Assembly (NCBI GenBank): GCA_030427705.1
Contig: JAUIBR010000011.1
Location: 92,199 to 156,198 of the forward strand
Reading direction: 5' to 3'
Source of the DNA: a bacterium
GTDB lineage: Bacteria; Myxococcota_A; Bradymonadia; Bradymonadales; Bradymonadaceae
DNA length: 64,000 nt
Below the pieces are notes generated by a model. The model made no database searches. It was not told the origin of the DNA and saw only the letters and a list, made by a program, of their open reading frames with translations. Position 1 is the stretch's first letter. Every line of letters begins with the position of its first letter. This document shows, piece by piece, positions 44,106 to 53,038 of this stretch. The translations under genes and the position numbers were made by a program.

Positions 44106-44744
44106 GTGCAGAAGGTATACGACGACGAACAACTAATCGACGACTTAGCGGAGACCCTGAGAAGAATAGGTCGCGAAACCTGTCCAGCCATGCAAACGCT
44201 TTGGCTTGAAGCTAGTCAAAAACAGCGACAGTGTCTGGGGAACGTCCAACTTGATGTGTCGCGAGAACTTCGCAAGCCATTGGGAAACTCATCGAAGAGC
44301 AAATACAAAGCGCTGGCATGTTGGCGATTTTCATGCCTTTGGGTGCAGATCGAGAGAGCGATACCTGGGGACCTAGAGCGATTGCGTGGCCATGATGAGG
44401 ATTTTCGGAATCACGAGGAAAACGCATTCTTCATGCACCAAATCTATTTCACGACATATCCAGAAGACGATCCCCCGTTTGCCTTCTCACGGTCAAAATT
44501 TGAGGCGCCTGAACTCTACGAAGACGAACACAGCGAAGACGAAATCTTGAGAGGTTCCACATTGGCGTGTTGGGCGACGTCAGTATTCATACGCGAGGTT
44601 TTTTCTGAGATGGAGGGCGGTCCAGCCGCTGAAATCTTTCGACTTGGAGGCAAGTACAAATCGTTGGATGACGTGCTCAAACTCAGAGAGTTTCGAGAGC
44701 GATCACCTGAGCGGTTCGCGAAGGTTCGTTGGGAGGTCCCGTGA
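44106..44744 (+). CDS. Unknown protein, third gene of the CHAT operon
   Basis: The 212-residue product starts at GTG 44106, three bases after the CHAT stop. It has no signal peptide or membrane segment. It is charged and mostly helical, with Trp-rich stretches (WRFSCLWVQIE) and no known motif. Its stop overlaps the next start by one base (TGATG). Candidate partner, inhibitor or substrate of the protease. Confidence 0.6.
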   Translation: MQKVYDDEQLIDDLAETLRRIGRETCPAMQTLWLEASQKQRQCLGNVQLDVSRELRKPLGNSSKSKYKALACWRFSCLWVQIERAIPGDLERLRGHDEDFRNHEENAFFMHQIYFTTYPEDDPPFAFSRSKFEAPELYEDEHSEDEILRGSTLACWATSVFIREVFSEMEGGPAAEIFRLGGKYKSLDDVLKLREFRERSPERFAKVRWEVP

Positions 44745-45439
44745 TGCAAGAGCTAACCGAGTCAACTTTGCGATGCTTTGTACGTGGCGAGTTATCCGAT
44801 GAAGACGAGTCAGATCTTTATCGTCTGCTAGTTCGGTGTTCTGATCCTGCGCTGCCACATGTGATTGAGAACCTGCGATTTGAATGGGAGCAAGAGAAAC
44901 AAGACTCGAAGCTATCAGACACTGGGCAGAGGCTCGGCAGGATGTTTTTGCAGCTGTGGCGTTCGGGTGACGCCGAGGTGGACACCTTCCTGCCGGAGTA
45001 CACGCATACGCCTGCGTTGCAGGTGGCGCAACACATGGTGAAATCTGATGAGGCCGGCATCGCTATTCATCGAAGGGTTGAAGATGACGACACGTTCTTG
45101 CAGATTCGAGCATTGGCTAGCGATGAGTACGCGCGTGTGTCTGTGTGGGCCACCACCGACAAAGAGAACGTGCGCCAAATGCCGAACTCGCCATTCAAGC
45201 CGGGTACCCCAGAGGTCGCGCAATTGGGTGAGACCCAAGAGTACGAATTGAGCGCGGCGGACAAACGAGTCACTATCTGGTTCGTTGCAACCAAGTCAGC
45301 GTCCAGCATGGGCGTGATACCCCCAGAGAAACTCGACATGTTTGTGGATTGGCTTGAACGCGTGCACAGTTTGGAGGATGGTCTCATTACAGCAGTTCGC
45401 TTCACGCCCAGAGTTCTAACAGACTACTACGAGCCCTAG
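44744..45439 (+). CDS. Unknown protein, fourth gene of the CHAT operon
   Basis: The ATG at 44744 gives 231 residues. The N-terminus ('LRCFVRGELSDEDESDLYRLL') resembles the short helical zinc-less part of anti-sigma-like or death-fold adaptor modules. The rest is beta-rich, with a 'LQIRALASDEYARVSVW' segment. It ends 4 bases into the convergent MBL gene. Function unknown. Confidence 0.6.
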   Translation: MQELTESTLRCFVRGELSDEDESDLYRLLVRCSDPALPHVIENLRFEWEQEKQDSKLSDTGQRLGRMFLQLWRSGDAEVDTFLPEYTHTPALQVAQHMVKSDEAGIAIHRRVEDDDTFLQIRALASDEYARVSVWATTDKENVRQMPNSPFKPGTPEVAQLGETQEYELSAADKRVTIWFVATKSASSMGVIPPEKLDMFVDWLERVHSLEDGLITAVRFTPRVLTDYYEP

Positions 45440-47151
45440 GCAGCTGATAGCAAGTCCATTAGGCCTTTTATCACCACCGTTTTTTGTTCGGCGGTCATTC
45501 CGGCAAACATCGGGCTGAGTGTATCCAAGACCTCTTCAGGGTCGGCTTTCCAGACACCAATGTTCAGATCAAACCAACCGCTATGAGCGTTGGGCATCTC
45601 GACCCTCAGCGGAGCCAAGCCAAGTCTCTTCGCGCGACACCTCAATGAGTCTGCTAATTCTGTCCGGTTGCGGTCATTCCCATGGGTAAGAAACACCATG
45701 TTGGCCCCAGCGTACGGACGCTTTCGGTGGCAACCAAAGAACCAATCAAGTAGACCTGCTTGGTCTGCGTGACCGGAGTATCCAGGCATCTGTTCGATCT
45801 CGGCATGGATGTCCTGAACCTTCATTTCGGCATCTCCCCAACTAATCATCTCGGACGACTTCGCCCGTTCCTTCCGTGCCAGGTCCTTGAGCGCGAGGAG
45901 TCTCCCCCCGTTAGTGGAAGCACCGCAGTATCCAGTAAACAGCACAGTGGTGGATTCGGCATTGAGTCGTTGTTTCAAGTACTCCACGACTACCCCACCG
46001 TCACACATACCTCCACCAGTTACGACGATGCACGGACTGTCTGGCATTACGACCTTCCCGTGGTCTCTCAGACCTCTTGACCATCTCGGTTCAAATCTCT
46101 GGAGTATTGCGTTCCCATGTTCCGTTGGTGAAGTTGCAGCGCATCCGGGCGTGAACAGGTTTGCCACCAATTCCGATAACAGACTTTCGTCGGATGGCGT
46201 TCTGTCTAGTCCGAATCGTTGCAGGAGCTGCGCACTAAGCCACATTGGGACATCGCCGCCGCGGGCCCTCTTGTCACGACGCCGGAGCGCTCGTGCATAA
46301 ACGCGGTTCACTTCATATGCGAGTCCGGCATCGAAGTAGATCGGGATGTCGCTTAATTCTGGGTGTTGAGCGTAAAGATAGTGCAGGTCAAACAGGACGT
46401 CCTGAGTCCGTCCTATAGCGAAGCATGGAACGATGAGCATTCCTCCCTTTTTGATAGTTGTGTGGGTCACATATTGTCGCAACGTTTCGATTCTTCGGTC
46501 GAAGTCCAGGTGGATGTTAGTTCGGCAGACGGCACCGTATGTGGATTCCAAAACGGCATATGATTTTGCGCCACGCGGTTTAAACGGACCCACGCGGTGT
46601 CTGAGTAGGGGTTGGAATTCGTTTTGGCTCGAGTTTGAGCCGATATCCCCTGAAAAAGTGATTTCGTTGTGTTCATCCGACGCTCCCCAGGAAACGCGCA
46701 CACTAACGGCGCCAAGCATGTGTGCGGTTCGACGGAATGTCAGACGTAATCCACGAAACTTGTGCTCCCGATTTAGGACCTGGCCCCAGTTGGTCTTCCA
46801 GCGAATTGCGTCCACATCCTGTTTGCGAAATGCGTTGTTGAGTTTCGCGCTACTCTTGAGATTGAGGACCGCGAGCTCTGCTGTTGCCTTGGTGCAGCAA
46901 ACCAGACCATTGAACCCTTCCTGATAGAGTCGAGGCAGCAAACCACAATGATCCAGGTGAGCATGCGTCAAGATAACGAAGTCAAGCGACTTTGGGTCAA
47001 AAGGGAAGGGGCCTTCGTTCCAAGAATCCATGGTCGACTCACCTTGTTGGATCCCGCAATCGACTAGAAAATGATTATTGGTTTCTTCGTCGCGAAGCTC
47101 ATAACAGGACCCTGTTACAATTCCGACTGGTCCGTGAATCTTCATCTTCAT
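45436..47151 (-). CDS. MBL-fold beta-CASP nuclease-like protein
   Basis: From the ATG at 47151 the product is 571 residues. The metal site is HAHLDH (63-68). The centre has the beta-CASP insert, and the RMMBL end carries 'GYSGHADQAGLLDWFF', as in CPSF/RNase J-like metallo-beta-lactamase nucleases that process or degrade RNA. A longer reading lacks a ribosome binding site, whereas AGGA lies 7-10 bases before the chosen start. It lies convergent with the CHAT operon and overlaps it by 4 bases, so a shared function is possible but not shown. Substrate unknown. Confidence 0.85.
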   Translation of the reverse strand: MKMKIHGPVGIVTGSCYELRDEETNNHFLVDCGIQQGESTMDSWNEGPFPFDPKSLDFVILTHAHLDHCGLLPRLYQEGFNGLVCCTKATAELAVLNLKSSAKLNNAFRKQDVDAIRWKTNWGQVLNREHKFRGLRLTFRRTAHMLGAVSVRVSWGASDEHNEITFSGDIGSNSSQNEFQPLLRHRVGPFKPRGAKSYAVLESTYGAVCRTNIHLDFDRRIETLRQYVTHTTIKKGGMLIVPCFAIGRTQDVLFDLHYLYAQHPELSDIPIYFDAGLAYEVNRVYARALRRRDKRARGGDVPMWLSAQLLQRFGLDRTPSDESLLSELVANLFTPGCAATSPTEHGNAILQRFEPRWSRGLRDHGKVVMPDSPCIVVTGGGMCDGGVVVEYLKQRLNAESTTVLFTGYCGASTNGGRLLALKDLARKERAKSSEMISWGDAEMKVQDIHAEIEQMPGYSGHADQAGLLDWFFGCHRKRPYAGANMVFLTHGNDRNRTELADSLRCRAKRLGLAPLRVEMPNAHSGWFDLNIGVWKADPEEVLDTLSPMFAGMTAEQKTVVIKGLMDLLSAA

Positions 47152-47241
47152 ACTGTGTTTCCTTCCGGCACGAGCCGGGGTTGAGTACGAACGCCTCGGG
47201 TCCCCAAGCCGCAATTGATGCTGAGGGGAGACGTTCTTGTG

Positions 47242-47264
47242 CGGCCACCTCAAACTAGTGGCCG
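47242..47264. other. Small hairpin between MBL and EEP genes
   Basis: CGGCCAC and GTGGCCG form a perfect 7-bp stem with a 9-base loop. No T-run follows on either strand, so it is not a standard intrinsic terminator. Confidence 0.3.
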
Positions 47265-47342
47265 AACGAAGACGAAATCGGTTTTTTCCCAGATTTGTGT
47301 GGAAGGGGAAGGCGTGTATTCAAACCACGGCTGGCTCGAACT

Positions 47343-48110
47343 TCAGGACGACGAAAAAATCAGGGCTTCCAGCGGCGTGTGGTCCGACAGCTCATCGAAC
47401 TCATGCAGGTAGTTCACAGAACGAATCGTGAGCGACTCGGACACAATCATGTGGTCGTAGCGGCGTCTCCACCTCAACTTGCCCTTACGGACCAGCTGGT
47501 GGCTCCACGCACGCACCTTGTAGCCGTGCACAGACCGAAACGCGTCGACCATTCCGAATGGCTCCAGGCCGCGTAGGACGTTCCACTCGCCGTCAATCCA
47601 ACGCTGGCTGCGCTTGTCACCAAACGTGATGGTTTCGCCCTCTGCGGTCTCGTCGCGCGGCGTATTGAAGTCGCCGGCGAAGATGCGGATTTGGTCGGAC
47701 TCGACGGCCAGGTGTTCGAAGGCCGCCTCCATCGTATCAATCTTATGGTAGCCTGTGCTGCTGCCCGGAGGTGCGTGCATCGCGACCACCTCGATTTCGC
47801 CGTCCGGCGAGTCGACCGTGAAGGCCATCAGGCGGTCGGGGTACGGGAGGTCTGCGAACGTCGTAGCCACCTTCACCGGCCAGCGGCTGGCGACCATCAC
47901 GCCCGACTTGGTTCGAGCATCCTCGGCAACGTGGTCTTGGCTGAACTCACGATGGACCAGCTCGAGCTCGTCGAGCACACCGCAGTTCGCCGCGGCTTTG
48001 CCGACCTCGACGAGGATCAAGATGTCGGGGGCTCGGTCAGCGATGGCTCGCATTTGAGCGTTGAACCGCTTCTTTGATGAGCGGTTGATGTTCCATTCGA
48101 TGACTCTCAT
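47343..48110 (-). CDS. Endonuclease/exonuclease/phosphatase (EEP) family protein
   Basis: The ATG at 48110 gives 255 residues: 'MRVIEWNINR' (Asn ligand), 'ILVEVG', 'AGDFNTPRD' and the C-terminal 'DELSDHTPLEA', the conserved metal and catalytic motifs of DNase I-like phosphoesterases. It could cut DNA, RNA or phospho-lipids. Upstream, the 5' leader is made of a 7-base tandem repeat, which an over-long prediction would translate as a Lys/Gln-rich tail. I reject that start. Confidence 0.85.
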   Translation of the reverse strand: MRVIEWNINRSSKKRFNAQMRAIADRAPDILILVEVGKAAANCGVLDELELVHREFSQDHVAEDARTKSGVMVASRWPVKVATTFADLPYPDRLMAFTVDSPDGEIEVVAMHAPPGSSTGYHKIDTMEAAFEHLAVESDQIRIFAGDFNTPRDETAEGETITFGDKRSQRWIDGEWNVLRGLEPFGMVDAFRSVHGYKVRAWSHQLVRKGKLRWRRRYDHMIVSESLTIRSVNYLHEFDELSDHTPLEALIFSSS

Positions 48111-48113
48111 ATG

Positions 48114-48162
48114 GTTCTTGGTCTTTGGTCTTTGGTCTTTGGTCTTTGGTTCTTGGTTCTTG
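48114..48162. repeat. Heptamer repeat in the EEP gene 5' leader
   Basis: Seven tandem units, GTTCTTG or GTCTTTG, form this array (CAAGAAC/CAAAGAC on the minus strand). It ends 3 bases upstream of the EEP start codon, where ribosome binding would occur, so copy-number change might affect translation. The unit also occurs at 15434-15461. Confidence 0.8.
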
Positions 48163-48199
48163 GCGCGTTGGTTTGGCTTTTTGTTGCTACTATCTGACA

Positions 48200-48670
48200 T
48201 TAAAAACCCCGGGTGGGACTGATTAATGTCGTTGGCCAAGCGTATTCCTCATCGTTCAGGAACGGCACGCCAAGCTCGACATGCACAACGCGCTGATACT
48301 CGACTCGGAACTGAATCCAAAACGGGTCGTAGGTGTCAAACGTGTCGAAGCTTGTGTAGCGGTCCACATCCCAATCCACCCCCTTTAGTGATGGCAGTTG
48401 GCGCACCGCATCGATCCTTGAATCGATTAGTCTTTCGCCATCAAGTGAAACGGCGGGATTGGTTGTCCGCAGATACCCGAGGCGGTCACCCTCGTATATG
48501 CTCGCCGTGAGCTTGAGATCATTGAATCTGAGTAGGCAAACAACTTCGTTGTCGTCCTCATCTGGTAAGGATTCGGAGGGTTCGCCGAGGAGTTCAATCA
48601 CACGACTTCTCGACATTCCGAATGCGAGGTCACCAATTCCTCTTGCGAGATCAATTTCGAACGAATCCAT
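48200..48670 (-). CDS. Hypothetical protein
   Basis: The 156-residue product starts 'MDSFEIDLARGIGDLAFGMSR', then 'VIELLGEPSE', a pattern seen in proteins with a BamE/SmpA-like 'GMSRxxVxxLLGxP' fold. No signal peptide. It is followed by the EEP gene 89 bases after its stop. Function unknown, but probably a small regulatory or binding protein. Confidence 0.55.
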   Translation of the reverse strand: MDSFEIDLARGIGDLAFGMSRSRVIELLGEPSESLPDEDDNEVVCLLRFNDLKLTASIYEGDRLGYLRTTNPAVSLDGERLIDSRIDAVRQLPSLKGVDWDVDRYTSFDTFDTYDPFWIQFRVEYQRVVHVELGVPFLNDEEYAWPTTLISPTRGF

Positions 48671-48712
48671 TTCGTAGTGTCTCTAATGTGTCCATAATTG
48701 GCATGTTATTGC

Positions 48713-49633
48713 TCATCGTTCTGGCGCGCCCCAGTTGCCATCTACCATCCCACGGATAAGGGAGCGCTTCACCCACGCGCTGTCCATCAACCATGTGGCC
48801 TTCGGTGGCTGCACTACCCATCCACTCGCCGTACACGCATCGAGCCAACTTACCACTTCAGCAACACTGTCGCCCGGCCGAGGTGTCCACGTGGGGGCGA
48901 TGTCCTGTAGTTGGCCCATCGAACCCAGCTCGTGCAGCGCAGCACAACGAACGGCGAGGTTTTCGTGTTCCCGCAGGTTGCGAATTCGCCCGATGGCCTG
49001 GTCGGGTTCAGTATGAGCTAACCACGTTGCGAATGCCTCTCTTCGTTGGGAGTTCGCGACTTCGTCCCTCTGCAGAACCTGAAATGCCGCACGCGCGATT
49101 TGAGGGTCTTTGGGCAGATGGACTGCGCAATAGACAGCCATGTCGTGGTCCTCATTCGACTCGTCGTGCATCAGTCGCAATACTCCACCAACGCCGCCGT
49201 GGTCGGCGATCCAACGCTGACATTGCTCAAGGTGTTGTTGCGTGACGGTCAAGACCGACGCTTTGTTTTCAGTGCGAGGCCGTGGTTGCTGGTGGGACAG
49301 GTCGACAAGGTCGGCAATTGGTTCCAGCCATTGTCGAATATGAGCCTCTGCAGGAGTACCCACCGCCTCGGACCATCGCTCTTTCAGATTCTCCAACGCT
49401 GTTTCTAGCGGGTCATCGTCGCGGGTATAGTGACGCCGCCAATCTGCGTTTCGAAGTGCCAAAGCTGTAGCCACCCCCGGATAGTGTTCGAGCGCCCAGA
49501 CCGCTTGATTGACGACTTCGCCGTCTGCATCACCAAGGGCCTCGATGATCATCGGAAGGGCCTCCCAACATTCTGACCAGTAGGCGTCCAAAAGTGCATC
49601 GACACGCGCCTTATGAGTCCAATCGCTCTTCAT
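48713..49633 (-). CDS. HEAT-like repeat protein
   Basis: From the ATG at 49633 the product is 306 residues. Repeated helix pairs (for example 'ALGDADGEVVNQAVWALEHY' and 'LREHENLAVRCAALHELGSM') are typical of HEAT repeats, which form curved protein-binding solenoids. No catalytic motif. It lies after the lipoprotein gene on the same strand and probably serves as a scaffold; the partner is unknown. Confidence 0.65.
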   Translation of the reverse strand: MKSDWTHKARVDALLDAYWSECWEALPMIIEALGDADGEVVNQAVWALEHYPGVATALALRNADWRRHYTRDDDPLETALENLKERWSEAVGTPAEAHIRQWLEPIADLVDLSHQQPRPRTENKASVLTVTQQHLEQCQRWIADHGGVGGVLRLMHDESNEDHDMAVYCAVHLPKDPQIARAAFQVLQRDEVANSQRREAFATWLAHTEPDQAIGRIRNLREHENLAVRCAALHELGSMGQLQDIAPTWTPRPGDSVAEVVSWLDACTASGWVVQPPKATWLMDSAWVKRSLIRGMVDGNWGAPER

Positions 49634-49708
49634 CCCAATTCCATGACACAACTCCACGAATGGGGTGCATCCTTGTTGTGCCACAGCGGCTCGGCCTCTG
49701 GCTGCGGG

Positions 49709-50143
49709 CTATTGGCAGTGGCCCAGATAACAACCCAATGTCGGGTAGGGATTGCAGTCTTCGTCCGTTTCGCAGGGGGGGAGGCAGACCCTGTATCGTC
49801 GTAATACCGTTGCACAATCCATGTTTGATGGGCAATCAACGTCCGTCTCGCAACTTTGTGCACAAACATAGCTCGCGTGGATTTGGCATTCTTCGGGGCA
49901 AATCGGACTTCCCTGATTTCGAGGAGTACATTCCACTTCGCCTTGGCCGACATCAAACGTCGATTGGTCTGGGTCTTGACCAGCGTCAACCGTTTGATCC
50001 GCGTCCGGACCCGCGTCGAGCGACACCGACTGGTCTGCGTCTTGGTCCAACCCAAAGTCTGTAGTCTTTGGGTCCGGATCATCGGAGCACCCGAGCAGGC
50101 AAAACGCGATGGCGACTGTGAAAGTTCTACTAAAGAGTTTCAT
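49709..50143 (-). CDS. Small Cys-rich lipoprotein
   Basis: The 144-residue product has a signal peptide and lipobox (FCLLGC), then an Asp/Gln-rich linker with repeats of 'DADQ' and 'DAGP', and a Cys-rich end with 'CETDxDC' repeats. It is probably surface exposed, of the same style as the large lipoproteins in this window. No ligand known. Confidence 0.75.
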   Translation of the reverse strand: MKLFSRTFTVAIAFCLLGCSDDPDPKTTDFGLDQDADQSVSLDAGPDADQTVDAGQDPDQSTFDVGQGEVECTPRNQGSPICPEECQIHASYVCAQSCETDVDCPSNMDCATVLRRYRVCLPPCETDEDCNPYPTLGCYLGHCQ

Positions 50144-50164
50144 TCTTCATCAGCTCGACTTCTA

Positions 50165-51640
50165 TTATGATGGCTTGTCCAAGGACAACGCTCGAACCAT
50201 TCGCGCATTTTGTTCCTCATCCGCGTGAATGTCCAAGCACAGTCGTAATAGGTTACGGTCAACATCTCCGCTTGCGACCCCGTCGGCGAGCAGTTTTTCG
50301 AGTTCGTCGAAACACCTTAGAGCCTGAGCCAACATGACGAGCGCTTCCAGATTCGAGATTTGCTCCAGGACTTCGGGTGGTCGAAAGTGGAATGTCCCTT
50401 TGTAGTGACTCGCCTCTTGTCGCCACCAAGGCGCGAGAAGCTCGAAATCGTGCGCCTCCACCAAAGCCAATGCATGTTGAAACACCTCGAGCCGTTCGTC
50501 TCGATTGAGCGGCCCGTCCTCCCATGCGCGCTCGATTTTGCGGAGCGCAAAAAGTGGGTCGAGTTCGCGCCATCTGCGGATTGACTCCATTATCGGATTC
50601 ACCGTTGGAAGACCCAAATCACCACGAATCTGTTGCTCAAGCACTTCCAGGTTCTCGATCCCCATTTCCAAAACGGTCGTGGATCTGAACAATCCTTGCT
50701 TCTCGTAGTCCAGTTCTTTCTGAATCTCGGGAATCCGTGCGTTGAGTGCGTGTTGATGACTTTCCACAAGGTCGGTCACTCTATCGAACGTTTCGAACCA
50801 CTCATGAAACTCGGCTCTGGTATCCAGAACCTCGTCGCGAAGTGTGAACAGGTCGAACAGCTGTTCCTGCCCGGTCTTGCGGCGTTCCACCATCAGCGAT
50901 TCGACCTCGTCGTGGTGCCCGAAAAACCTGCCCAAAACGTGGAAATCCATGAAGGTTACATTATCATATTCGCCCTTGCAGGCTTCTCGAGCGGTGTCGA
51001 ACCAACGAAGTAGCGCTGAGACGATTGCGCGGTCACAGAACGCCACTCGCATCAAAGTGTGCAGGTGCACCATACGCCAGTCGCCGCGTTCCCTTTCGAT
51101 GAGTTCGATGGCTGCCTGATACTGACCGGTGAGCAAATACTTGCCGATAGTCCGTTCCCAGCCGTTCATGTTGTCGTGTTCAACAGAGTGTGAGCCAGTC
51201 GGCACGCTCATCTTCGCTTTGACGGTTTCAAATGTTAGCCGGTCACAGTCTTCCAATAGCGGACGAGCCTGTCGTTTGAACTCCACAAAAGGGGCCATCT
51301 CCTGCTCGTATAGTGTTGCATATTTTTGCGCGAAGGGGTGTGGATCGTCGCGAAATAGGTTGGCGATTTCACGGTCCGTTGGTGGTGGCCAATCCTTGTA
51401 GGGATGCCGCCAATCTGCGTCCTCAAAGACATGCTTCAAACAGTCGGTCAGCTCGCAACTAATACTGTTGAGCCCGTCGAGCTCGCGCTGTGTGATGCCC
51501 TGCTCCGCCCGTTTCATGGCCTTGTTGCACCTCTCAAAGAGGTCGAATGCCATCCATGGACGGTTCCACCGCAGCGCGTCCTTCAGGTCGGTGTGTAAGA
51601 GAACAATGTTCTCTCGTGCTTCATTTATTGTGAGTTCCAT
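50165..51640 (-). CDS. Unknown protein downstream of the Hsp70-like gene
   Basis: The 491-residue product is helical and charged, with no signal peptide. Segments such as 'MKRAEQGITQREL' and 'NLEALVMLAQALRCFDEL' suggest TPR- or coil-like helix repeats. The gene lies 60 bases after the Hsp70-like gene on the same strand, and the two are likely cotranscribed. It may be a client adaptor. Family not recognised. Confidence 0.55.
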   Translation of the reverse strand: MELTINEARENIVLLHTDLKDALRWNRPWMAFDLFERCNKAMKRAEQGITQRELDGLNSISCELTDCLKHVFEDADWRHPYKDWPPPTDREIANLFRDDPHPFAQKYATLYEQEMAPFVEFKRQARPLLEDCDRLTFETVKAKMSVPTGSHSVEHDNMNGWERTIGKYLLTGQYQAAIELIERERGDWRMVHLHTLMRVAFCDRAIVSALLRWFDTAREACKGEYDNVTFMDFHVLGRFFGHHDEVESLMVERRKTGQEQLFDLFTLRDEVLDTRAEFHEWFETFDRVTDLVESHQHALNARIPEIQKELDYEKQGLFRSTTVLEMGIENLEVLEQQIRGDLGLPTVNPIMESIRRWRELDPLFALRKIERAWEDGPLNRDERLEVFQHALALVEAHDFELLAPWWRQEASHYKGTFHFRPPEVLEQISNLEALVMLAQALRCFDELEKLLADGVASGDVDRNLLRLCLDIHADEEQNARMVRALSLDKPS

Positions 51641-51667
51641 CCAAGGGTTCGCATCGATAACTGGTGA

Positions 51668-51700
51668 TTGGTTCTTGGTTTTCAGTTTTCGGTTCGTTGG
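51668..51700. repeat. Degenerate GGTTCTTGG repeat
   Basis: Imperfect copies of GGTTCTTG-type units, related to the array at 48114, fill the gap between the Hsp70-like gene and the next gene. Confidence 0.5.
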
Positions 51701-52801
51701 TCAGGCCACATCAGGTGGCGGACCACCTGGCCCAGAAGTGCCTTCGATGAAGATTGACCTACTAACCTTGGTCGCCATGTCCTTGGCCGAAACGATGACG
51801 ATTCCATCTGCGTCGACTTCGAATGTCACCTTGATTCGCGGTGTGCCGGCGCGTGCCCGTGGAATGCCCTTGAGATCGAAAGTGCCCAAGACTTCGTTTT
51901 CTGATGCGGCGTCTGCGTTGCCCTGTAACAGCGTGATGGACACCTTGTCTTGGTTCTTCTCGGTGGTGGTGAAGACCTTTGATTCGCGTACCGGAATCGG
52001 AGAATTCTTCGGGATGACCGGGCTGAACCGGTCGCCGGCGACACGAATTCCGACCCTGTATGCAGTCACATCCAGCACTGTGAGATCGCCAACTCCGCCC
52101 CTCAGAATCCCGGCTTGAACAGCCGCACCTAACACCACGGCCTCTTCAGTATTCACACCTTCGGACGGCGGAAAGCCGAAAACCTTTTGAAGCTTTGCGT
52201 CCACGTCGGCCACTCCCTTCATGCCCCCAGCCAACAGGACGTCATCAACGTCTGATGCGCTGAGTTCTGCTTCGTCCAACACGGTCTGCCACGGACCCTC
52301 CAAGTCAACGCCCTCGCCCTCGCCAATCAAGTTGTTGACAGAGGTTGCTAGGACCTCAACCACACCCAGTTGCACAGAAGCCAGCACAACGTCGAATACA
52401 TCGCCGTCCTGGTGAATGACGACGAGTTTGCAGTCACTCCCAACACTGTACGCATACGCCAACGCTGCCGCCGTCGGCGAGTTGATGAGTCGACGGACGT
52501 TGAGCGCGGCGAACATGCCGGCTTCTTTTGTGACCGAGCGCTGCATATCGTTGAAGTGCGCCGGTACCGCAATCACGACGTCGTCTACCTCTTCGCCAAC
52601 GTAGTCTTCTGCGGCCTGCTTCAAGGTCTCCAAATGCATTGAAATGACATCTTGTGGGCTCAACTCATCGCCCTCAACGAAAGTCACTGTAGATGGAATT
52701 GCATTTACCCCTTCTGCAAACGGAACAATGACCGGCTCGCCGTCCACCAGAACGGCCACACGGGAGTTCGTCAAACCGAGGTCAATGGCGATGAGGTTCA
52801 T
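51701..52801 (-). CDS. Short Hsp70-like protein
   Basis: The 366-residue product has the actin-fold N-terminal loop 'AIDLGLTNSRVAV', the 'NSPTAAALAYAY' connect-1 segment, the adenosine motif 'LLAGGMKGV', and a beta-type substrate-binding domain (LGTFDLKGIPRARAG...FEVDADGIVIVSAKD). Full-length DnaK is about 600 residues or more. Here the IIA/IIB region is much shortened: the usual GTxD and GGxD loops between the two lobes are missing, and there is no C-terminal lid. The SBD matches well, but ATP cycling is doubtful. Probably a specialised or degenerate Hsp70. Start ATG 52801. Confidence 0.8.
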   Translation of the reverse strand: MNLIAIDLGLTNSRVAVLVDGEPVIVPFAEGVNAIPSTVTFVEGDELSPQDVISMHLETLKQAAEDYVGEEVDDVVIAVPAHFNDMQRSVTKEAGMFAALNVRRLINSPTAAALAYAYSVGSDCKLVVIHQDGDVFDVVLASVQLGVVEVLATSVNNLIGEGEGVDLEGPWQTVLDEAELSASDVDDVLLAGGMKGVADVDAKLQKVFGFPPSEGVNTEEAVVLGAAVQAGILRGGVGDLTVLDVTAYRVGIRVAGDRFSPVIPKNSPIPVRESKVFTTTEKNQDKVSITLLQGNADAASENEVLGTFDLKGIPRARAGTPRIKVTFEVDADGIVIVSAKDMATKVSRSIFIEGTSGPGGPPPDVA

Positions 52802-52952
52802 GGCAATAATTCCGATTGGCGTCGGCTCGCGGCGTCGGCCTCAAGGGAACTGGAGACCTTGCTGAGGTTCGCAGAATTTCGGGTAACCGCCATGATTGCT
52901 CCGGGTGAGGACCCATTATCCCAAGATTTCAGCGGGTTGCAACGACTCATCC

Positions 52953-52969
52953 CGGCACGGAATGTGCCG
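52953..52969. repeat. Dispersed palindrome CGGCAC-N5-GTGCCG
   Basis: Perfect 6-bp arms around GGAAT lie between the Hsp70-like gene and the next lipoprotein. The palindrome is followed by TAGACC, as the one at 34205 is followed by CAGACC. Confidence 0.7.
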
Positions 52970-53038
52970 TAGACCGCAGGCCCACTCGCCGCATCCGGAT
53001 CGGGTTTGCCAGGGACGTGCAGAACGACCCCTACAAAC

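Noticed and set aside
47343..48239. Longer EEP protein starting at 48239
   Set aside because: The added N-terminal 43 residues are largely translated heptamer repeat, and the conserved fold begins at the ATG at 48110.
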